Positions 55,901 to 64,000 of a stretch of DNA of 64,000 nucleotides are shown in pieces. The DNA lies in NCBI GenBank assembly GCA_022575985.1, contig JAKSXM010000263.1, positions 12,008,001 through 12,072,000 on the forward strand, written 5' to 3'. The first letter of the stretch is position 1; each line of letters opens with the position of its first letter. Source of the DNA: Anagrus nilaparvatae. Its lineage: Eukaryota; Arthropoda; Insecta; Hymenoptera; Mymaridae. A program made the translations under genes and the position numbers. The notes under the pieces are model-generated. The model ran no database searches. It was given only the letters and a program-made list of their open reading frames with translations, and had not been told where the DNA came from.

Positions 55901-58900
55901 CTAAATCCTCCAGCATTATACTGAAATAAAAATACACCAGTATTATGATGAGCTAAATCCTCCAGCATTATACTGAGCTAAATCCTCCAGCATTATACTG
56001 AGCTAAAACCTTCAGCATTATACTGAACTAAAAATACTCCAGTATTCTGATGAGCTAAATCCTCCAGCATTATACTGAGCTAAATACTCCAGTATTATGC
56101 TGAGCTAAATCCTCCAGCATTATGCTGAGCTAAATCCTCCAGCATTATACTGAAATAAAAATACTCCAGTATTATGATGAGCTAAATCCTCCAGAATTAT
56201 ACTGAGCTAAATCCTCCAGCATTATACTGAGCTAAATCCTCCAGCATTATGCTGAGATAAAAATACTCCAGCATTATGCTGAGCTGAATCCTCCAACATT
56301 AAACTGAGCAAAATCCTCCAGCATTATGCTGAGCTAAAAATACTCCAGCATTATACTGAGCTAAATCCTCCAGCATTATACTGAACTAAAAATACTCCAG
56401 TATTATGATGAGCTAAATCCTCCAGCATTATACTGAGCTAAAAATACTTCAGCATTATGCTGAGCTAAATCCTCCAGCATTATGCTGAGCTAAAAATCCT
56501 CCAGCATTATACTGAGCTAAAAATACTCCAGTATTATGCTGAGGTAAATCTTCCAGCATTATACTGAGCTAAATCCTCCAGCATTATACTGAGCTAAATC
56601 CTCCAGCATTATACTGAAATAAAAATACACCAGTATTATGATGAGCTAAATCCTCCAGCATTATACTGAGCTAAATCCTCCAGCATTATACTGAGCTAAA
56701 ACCTTCAGCATTATACTGAACTAAAAATACTCCAGTATTCTGATGAGCTAAATCCTCCAGCATTATACTGAGCTGAATACTCCAGTATTATGCTGAGCTA
56801 AATCTTCCAGCATTATGCTGAGCTAAATCCTCCAGCATTATACTGAAATAAAAATACTCCAGTATTATGATGAGCTAAATCCTCCAGCATTATACTGAGC
56901 TAAATCCTCCAGCATTATACTGAACTAAAAATACTCCAGTATTATGATGAGCTAAATCCTCCAGAATTATACTGAGCTAAAAATACTTCAGCATTATGCT
57001 GAGCTAAATCCTCCAGCATTATGCTGAGATAAAAATACTCCAGCATTATGCTGAGCTGAATCCTCCAACATTAAACTGAGCTAAATCCTCCAGCATTGTA
57101 CTGAACTAAGAATACTCCAGTATTATGATGAGCTAAATCCTCCTGCATTATACTGAGCTAAATCCTCCAGCATTATACTGAGCTAAATCCTCCAGCATTA
57201 TACTGAACTAAATCCTCCAGCATTATACTGAGCTAAAAATACTCCAGTATTATGGTGAGCTAAATCTTCCAGCATTATACTGAGCTAAATCCTCCAGCAT
57301 TATACTGAGCTAAATCCTCCAGCATTATACTGAAATAAAAATACTCCAGTATTATGATGAGCTAAATCCTCCAGCATTGTACTGAACTAAGAATACTCCA
57401 GTATTATGATGAGCTAAATCCTCCTGCATTATACTGAGCTAAATCCTCCAGCATTATACTGAGCTAAATCCTCCAGCATTATACTGAACTAATAATATTC
57501 CAGCATTATGCTGAGCTAACTCCTCCAACATTATACTGAGCTAAATCCTCCAGCATTATGCTGAGCTAAAAATACTCCAGCATTATGCTGAGCTAAATCC
57601 TCCAACATTATACTGAGCTAAATCCTCCAGCATTATGCTGAGCTAAAAATACTCCAGCATTATGCTGAGCTAAATTCTCCAACATTATACTGAACTAAAT
57701 CCTCCAGCATTATACTGAACTATATCCTCCAGCATTATACTGAGCTAAAAATACTCCAGTATTATGCTGAGCTAAATCATCCAGCATTATAATGAGCTAA
57801 ATCCTCCAGCATTATACTGAGCTAAATCCTCCAGCATTATACTAAAATAAAAATACTCCAGTATTATGATGAGCTAAATCCTCCAGCATTATACTGAGCT
57901 AAATCCTCCAGCATTATACTGAGCTAAAACCTCCAGCATTATACTGAATTAAAAATACTCCAGTATTATGATGAGCTAAATCCTCCAGCATTATACTGAG
58001 CTAAATACTCCAGCATTATACTGAGCTATATCCTCCAGCATTATACTGAGCTAAATCCTCCAGCATTATACTGAGCTAAATCCTCCAGCATTATACTGAG
58101 CTAAATCCTCCAGCATTATAATGAGCTAAATCCTCCAGCATTATGCTGAGCTCAATCCTCCAGCATTATACTGAACAAAATCATCCAGCATTATACTGAG
58201 CAAAAAATACTCCAGTATTATGCTGAGCTAAATCCTCCAGCATTATGCTGAGCTAAATCCTCCAGCATTATACTGAAATAAAAATACTCCAGTATTATGA
58301 TGAGCTAAATCCTCCAGCATTATACTGAGCTAAATCCTCCAGCATTATACTGAGCTAAATCCTCCAGCATTATACTGAACTAAAAATACTCCAGTATTAT
58401 GATGAGCTAAATCCTCCAGCATTATACTGAGCTAAAAATACTTCAGCATTATGCTGAGCTAAATCCTCCAGCATTATGCTGAGCTAAAAATACTCCAGCA
58501 TTATGCTGAGCTGAATCCTCCAACATTTTACTGAGCTAAATCCTCCAGCATTATGCTGAGCTAAAAATACTCCAGCATTATGCTGAGCTGAATTCTCCAG
58601 CATTATACTGAACTAAATCCTCCAGCATTATACTGAGCTAAAAATACTCCAGTATTATGCTGAGCTAAATCTTCCAGCATTATACTGAGCTAAATCCTCC
58701 AGCATTATACTGAGCTAAAAATTCTCCAGCATTATACTGAGCTAAATCCTCTAGTATTATACTCAGCTAAAAATACTTCAGCATTATGCTGAGCTAAATC
58801 CTCCAGCATTATACTGAGCTAAAAATACTCCAGTATTATGCTGAGCTAAATCATCCAGCATTATACTGAGCTAAATCTTCCAGCATTATACTGAAATAAA

Positions 58901-61309
58901 AATACTCCAGTATTATAATGAGCTAATTCCTCCAGCATTGTACTGAACTAAAAATACTACAGTATTATGATGAGCTAAAAACTCCAGCATTATACTGAGC
59001 TAAATCCTCCAGCATTATACTGAGCTAAATCCTCCAGCATTATACTGAACTAATAATACTCCAGCATTATGCTGAGCTAAATCCTCCAACATTATACTGA
59101 GCTAAATCCTCCAGCATTATGCTGAGCTAAAAATACTCCAGCATTATGCTGAGCTAAATCCTCCAACATTATACTGAGCTAAATCCTCCAACATTATGCT
59201 GAGCTAAAAATACTCCAGCATTATGCTGAGCTAAATTCTCCAACATTATACTGAACTAAATCCTCCAGCATTATACTGAGCTAAAAATACTCCAGTATTA
59301 TGCTGAGCTAAATCTTCCAGCATTATACTGAGCTAAATCCTCCAGCATTATACTGAGCTAAATCCTCCAGCATTATACTGAAATAAAAATACTCCAGTAT
59401 TATGATGAGCTAAATCCTCCAGCATTATACTGAGCTAAATCCTCCAGCATTATACTGAGCTAAAACCTCCAGCATTATACTGAACTGAAAATACTCCAGT
59501 ATTATGATGAGCTAAATCCTCCAGCATTATACTGAGCTAAATACTCCAGCATTATACTGAGCTATATCCTCCAGCATTATACTGAGCTAAATCCTCCAGC
59601 ATTATACTGAGCTAAATCCTTTAGCATTATACTGAGCTAAATCCTCCAGCATTATACTGAAATAAAAATACTCCAGTATTATGATGAGCTAAATCCTCCA
59701 GCATTATACTGAGCTAAATCCTCCAGCATTATACTGAGCTAAATCCTCCAGCATCATGCTGAGCTAAAAATACTCCAGCATTATGATGAGCTAAATCCTC
59801 CAGCATTATACTGAGCTAAAAATACTTCAGCATTATACTGAGCTAAATCCTCCAACATTATACTGAGCTAAATCCCCCAGCATTATAATGAGCTAAATCC
59901 TCCAGCATTATGCTGAGCTAAATCCTCCAGCATTATACTGAACAAAATCATCCAGCATTATACTGAGCAAAAAATACTCCAGTATTATGCTGAGCTAAAT
60001 ACTCCAGCATTATACTGAGCTATATCCTCCAGCATTATACTGAGCTAAATCCTCCAGCATTTTACTGAGCTAAATCCTCCAGCATTATAATGAGCTAAAT
60101 CCTCCAGCATTATGCTGAGGTAAATCCTCCAGCATTTTACTGAGCTAAAAATACTCCAGTATTATGCTGAGCTAAATCTTCCAGCATTATACTGAGCTAA
60201 ATCCTCCAGCATTATACTGAGCTAAATCCTCCAGCATTATACTGAAATAAAAATACTCCAGTATTATGATGAGCTAAATCCTCCAGCATTATGATGAGCT
60301 AAATCCTCCAGCATTATACTGAGCTAAATCCTCCAGCATTATACTGAGCTAAAAATACTCCAGTATTATGCTGAGCTAAATCATCCAGCATTATACTGAG
60401 CTAAAAATACTCCAGTATTATGCTGAGCTAAATCATCCAGCATTATGCTGAGCTAAATTCTCCAACATTATACTGAACTAAATCCTCCAGCATTATACTG
60501 AACTAAATCCTCCATCATTATACTGAGCTAAATACTCCAGCATTATACTGAGCTATATCCTCCAGCATTATACTGAAATAAAAATACTCCAGTATTATGA
60601 TGAGCTAAATCCTCCAGCATTATACTGAGCTAAATCCTCCAGCATTATACTGAGCTAAATCCTCTAGTATTATACTCAGCTAAAAATACTTCAGCATTAT
60701 GCTGAGCTAAATCCTCCAGCATTTTGCTGAGCTAAAAATACTCCAGTATTATGGTGAGCTAAATCTTCCAGCATTATACTGAGCTAAATCCTCCAGCATT
60801 ATACTGAGCTAAATCCTCCAGCATTATACTGAAATAAAAATACTCCAGTATTATGATGAGCTAAATCCTCCAGCATTGTACTGAACTAAGAATACTCCAG
60901 TATTATGATGAGCTAAATCCTCCTGCATTATACTGAGCTAAATCCTCCAGCATTATACTGAGCTAAATCCTCCAGCATTATACTGAACTAAATCTTCCAG
61001 CATTATACTGAGCTAAAAATACTCCAGTATTATGGTGAGCTAAATCTTCCAGCATTATACTGAGCTAAATCCTCCAGCATTATACTGAGCTAAATCCTCC
61101 AGCATTATACTGAAATAAAAATACTCCAGTATTATGATGAGTTAAATCCTCCAGCATTGTACTGAACTAAGAATACTCCAGTATTATGATGAGCTAAATC
61201 CTCCTGCATTATACTGAGCTAAATCCTCCAGCATTATACTGAGCTAAATCCTCCAGCATTATACTGAACTAATAATATTCCAGCATTATGCTGAGCTAAC
61301 TCCTCCAAC

Positions 61310-63951
61310 CTCTAGAGATACCGTGTGGTATCCGCAGGCGATCCCCACTGCCGCCTGCCTCTGTACCGACGATATTTTTCGTCTGTACTTGGCAGTTTCT
61401 GTGGTTTTCGCCCAGACTTCTGATCCGTAGAGCAGGACAGAGTTGACGACTGACATCAGGAGCCTCCGCTTCCTTGGTTTGGGTCCCCCAATGTTGGCCA
61501 TGAGCCTTGACAGGGAGTATGCGGCCGACGCTGCCTTTTCACACGACCTCTGAAATTGCTCCCAGAAGGTCAGCTTGTTATCAAGCTGAACTCCCAGGTA
61601 TTTCACCGATGTTCTGGTTCGGATCGTGTGAGCGTTTCCGCCGTCGTCGATAATTACATCGAAGTCGGTGGGAACCCTTCGACGGGTCAGCAGTACGATC
61701 TCCGTTTTTGGGATCGCAAGCTGGAGCCCGTGATCGCCCATCCAGAGGTTGATCCGTCTCATGACTAGATTCAACCTCTCCTGGGTCACTTCCATGTCCC
61801 TGCCAGTTACGGTCAGGGCCACGTCGTCGGCGTACCTGATCAGGGAAACTCCTTCCGGGAGGTGGACGCCCAACAAGCCATCATAAAAGGCATTCCACAG
61901 GTCCGGTCCGAGAACCAAACCTTGCGCGATGCCTGCACTCAAAACCCTTTCACGCCTTCCATCCAGCGTGTCGTAGAGCAGTCTCCGGTCCCGCAGGTAA
62001 TCCTTTAGTACGCTACCCAGATACCTGGGTATCCGGAAATCGTACTCGAGGGACCGGATCATGTCATCCCACCTGGCCGAGTTGAAAGCGTTTTTGACGT
62101 CCAGCGTTACCAGAAGGATGTCCTTGCGAATTGCAGGCCGCTTTTCCCTCTCAGCCTCTACGGTATCCACGACACGCCGAATGGCGTCTATCGTAGAATG
62201 CCCTTCACGAAAACCATGCTGCTCCTCAGAGAGACCACCGCCCTCCTCGATTGCCCTTCTGAGCCTTGCCCGGAGCAAGCTTTCCATCACCTTACCAATG
62301 GTATTTAACATACACAAAGGTCTGTAAGATGATGGAGAGTCCGGGGCTCCCCCCTTGCCCTTGTTCAAGAGCACGAGACGTGCCACCTTCCACTGCTTTG
62401 GGAATACTCCAGCCACCAAACAAGCATTGAACATGCTTAACAGGATACCAGGGATTACTTTGACCGCTCTTTTGAGCACTTCCGCTGGTATCCCGTCCGG
62501 CCCCGGCGCCTTGCCATTTTTCATGGCCTTTATGGCCTTGACCATCTCGCCTTCGCTGAACAGCGGCACTTCCTCCCTGGGTTTCACCTCAACCGGGTTT
62601 TCCCGGATGGGCCTTTCGGGGAAGAGAGCACCGACGATCCGTTCAGTCGACGCCGCGTCCATCATGTTGTCGGACCCCCGGTTCACTTTGCCCATTACGA
62701 CTTTGTAACCTAGGCCCCAAGGGTCCTTGTTTACATCTTCACGTAATGAACGCAGACATCGAGCCTTGCTTTGACGGATGGCCTTGGCCAGTCGGTGTTT
62801 GGCATCCTTATGTTCCTGAGAAAGAACGGCGGCCTCAGGTCTGTCCCGTGTTCTTTGCGCCTTCCGGAGCTCAGCTATTTCGGGAGTCCACCAGTACACT
62901 GACTTTCTCCATTTCCAGGGCCTGCGGCGAGGCATCGAGGCATCACAAGCCCCGCATAATAGAGACGTTACTTTCTTAACTAAGATTTCAGCCTCATGGG
63001 GACTTGTGGCCCCTCCATGCCAAGCGGGGATGGACGCTGACTCGATTCGAAGATACTCTTCGAATCTGTCTTCGTCCATTTTTGAGACGTTCCAACCCAA
63101 GGGGCGCCTCCTGTACGGAGGTCGTTGTGAGGTTCCTTCCAATACCCGTAAGGCGATGTAATGATGATCACTACCATTGTATCGATCATCCATCACCCTC
63201 CAGTCGCCTATTCGCCCGGACGCAGCTTCTGTAGCGAAGGTTATGTCCGGGATAGAGACACCCCAACCCGGCCTCTCGTAGGTGGGCCTGTTGCCTCTAT
63301 TCTGGACCACTAGTTTGCACCTAGTGGCCATTTCGAGCACCATTCGTCCCCTGGGGTTGGTCGTTGGCATCCCCCATTCCAGAGCCCTGGCGTTGAAGTC
63401 TCCACCAAGGATGACGCCACCAGTCGCCGTCCAGACCGTGCTCTCGATGCTGGCCAGCTTTGTAGCCAGCTCTGCCGGGTTGTCGTTTGAGGAGAGATAG
63501 CAACTTATGTAAGTTGTCTCCCCGCACTTGGCCCAGACGTGGCAATTCCCTTTCCCTTGTTTGGTAAGAGACGTTTGGGCTCTGCCTCGAAGCCATATGG
63601 CGCAGCAGCCAGTGTCATCGGAAAGCCAGTACTTGTGGTTCATGTTGTAATATTGCTCGCTTAGTAAGAAGATATTTGCATCCTCTTCGGGAGCAATTTG
63701 ATCCAACAATGCACCAGCTTCCCGTGCGTGTCGCATGTTCCCTTGGAGAACCTTGATCATTTCCGATGACACCTGCTTCTTGCCACAGCTAGAGCCTCCC
63801 TGTAACTGGGGCAGTTTCCCTCTCCAGGATAGTGCTCCGTGGAGCACTTATCCTTTCTGGTCTTGCAGAGGAAGCACTCAGGCTTATCCTTGCTGCACTC
63901 TGTCCTCTTATGGGGACATGTGCATATATCTGCCATCTTCGCCACACTTTA
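61310..63951 (-). pseudogene. R1-clade LINE copy 2, truncated at both ends
   Basis: It corresponds to 38739-41380 of copy 1 with a constant offset of 22571 bp and no indels. Only a few substitutions were found; among protein changes I saw F to L (IAFRV/IALRV), P to S (KPVYWW/KSVYWW), V to I (KDVLL/KDILL) and R to G (LLRVHL/LLGVHL). ORF2 starts at 63847 and keeps endonuclease and reverse-transcriptase motifs (GGDFNARALEWG, RYADDVAL). After residue SLE it runs into the satellite and stops at 61286, so the last ~170 residues, the zinc knuckle and the poly(A) tail are absent. At the right its ORF1 part is joined to Harbinger sequence. Confidence 0.95.
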
Positions 63952-64000
63952 TTACAGTTCACAAATTCAAAATTGGCATCCAAATTATCATTTTTCTTGC
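63949..64000 (-). pseudogene. Second copy of the Harbinger Myb-like gene, edge fragment
   Basis: Positions 63952-64000 match 42149-42197 of the first Harbinger element. The junction with the LINE shows a shared TTTA (63948-63951, equal to 41377-41380 in the LINE and 42145-42148 in Harbinger). Relative to the first locus, 768 bp are missing here, including the LINE 5' end and one target-duplication copy. A 64-residue minus-strand frame (63983-63789) fuses the Myb-like start MDANFEFVNCNK to LINE sequence and is not a natural gene. Confidence 0.9.

Larger units (their letters stand above)
44177..61309. repeat. 17.1-kb satellite array, 25/27-bp monomers with higher-order structure
   Basis: The monomer reads CTCCAGCATTATACTGAG followed by CTAAATC (25 bp) or CTAAAAATA (27 bp), with variants such as CAGTATTATGATG, CCAACATT and TGAAATAAAAATA. 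I estimate 650-690 monomers. Each core is a dyad (CAGCAT-T-ATGCTG in its perfect form). Rare variant monomers reveal larger units: the phrase CTAACTCCTCCAAC starts at 46451, 48466, 49540, 50562, 51303, 57526 and 61296, giving spacings of 2015, 1074, 1022, 741, 6223 and 3770 bp. A second marker (TACTGGGCTGAATCC) repeats the first four spacings. A block at about 46080-48120 recurs at about 50932-52975 with a constant 4852-bp offset. Every frame is closed by TGA/TAA in each monomer, so it is not coding. Confidence 0.97.

Noticed and set aside
44177..61309. CRISPR-like array of short repeats
   Set aside because: The whole 25/27-bp unit is repeated without unique spacers, there are no cas genes, and the context is a eukaryotic genome. 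It is a satellite.
61310..63951. Satellite-specific LINE insertion, as R1-clade TRAS/SART elements do at telomeres
   Set aside because: The LINE 3' end and poly(A) tail are missing at the array junction, so the joint is not a product of target-primed insertion.

Overview
The window is a repeat-rich piece of an AT-rich animal genome, most likely an insect. The evidence is short introns with GT..AG borders, and transposon families common in arthropods: BEL/Pao, R1-clade LINE, Penelope, PIF/Harbinger, piggyBac-type and hAT. No ordinary host gene was recognised. Every protein-like stretch with recognisable motifs belongs to a mobile element or to a virus-like envelope. I cannot name the species from sequence alone.

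Layout. 1-528 (-): an open reading frame running off the left edge that resembles the envelope glycoprotein of chuvirus-like agents, a type also found in some BEL/Pao elements. 860-1670: minisatellite. 2716-3082: MITE. 3794-5112 (-): broken BEL/Pao pol (RNase H to integrase). 5131-6267 and 6345-6676: non-autonomous elements with inverted ends. 7380-8860: interspersed repeat built of a ~155-bp tandem unit. 9166-15465 (+): a decayed Helitron-type element (HUH Rep plus PIF1-like helicase) with a 1.77-kb intron that carries a 947-bp DNA transposon. 15515-16228: minisatellites and a perfect 30-bp palindrome. 16600-22870: a second copy of the 7.4-8.9 kb repeat, expanded by a TTAA-flanked piggyBac-type foldback element (17003-19150) that itself holds a TA-flanked element (17884-18948) with a tRNA-like box pair, and by a 3-kb inverted repeat (19797-22843) holding a strong hairpin. 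23600-25540 (+): broken hAT transposase. 25540-27968 (+): LINE remnant lacking its reverse transcriptase. 28041-31745 (-): a young Penelope-like element with a full-length 915-residue ORF, identical 224-bp terminal repeats and a 14-bp target duplication.

34794-44060 is a three-level nest. A BEL/Pao element (-) is split by an 8.3-kb PIF/Harbinger element (35223-43507, 97-bp inverted ends), and that element is split by a 3.65-kb R1-clade LINE (37916-41566, 17-bp target duplication). From 44177 to 61309 lies a 17.1-kb satellite array of 25/27-bp monomers with higher-order structure. It ends abruptly inside a second, nearly identical LINE copy (61310-63951), whose other end is fused by a 4-bp microhomology to Harbinger sequence running off the right edge.

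The elements do not form a pathway. They record successive insertions, and several have their target duplication or unoccupied site visible inside the window. The strongest leads are the satellite/LINE/Harbinger duplication, the nested elements with visible empty sites, the intact Penelope element with hammerhead-like folds, and the envelope-like ORF at the left edge.
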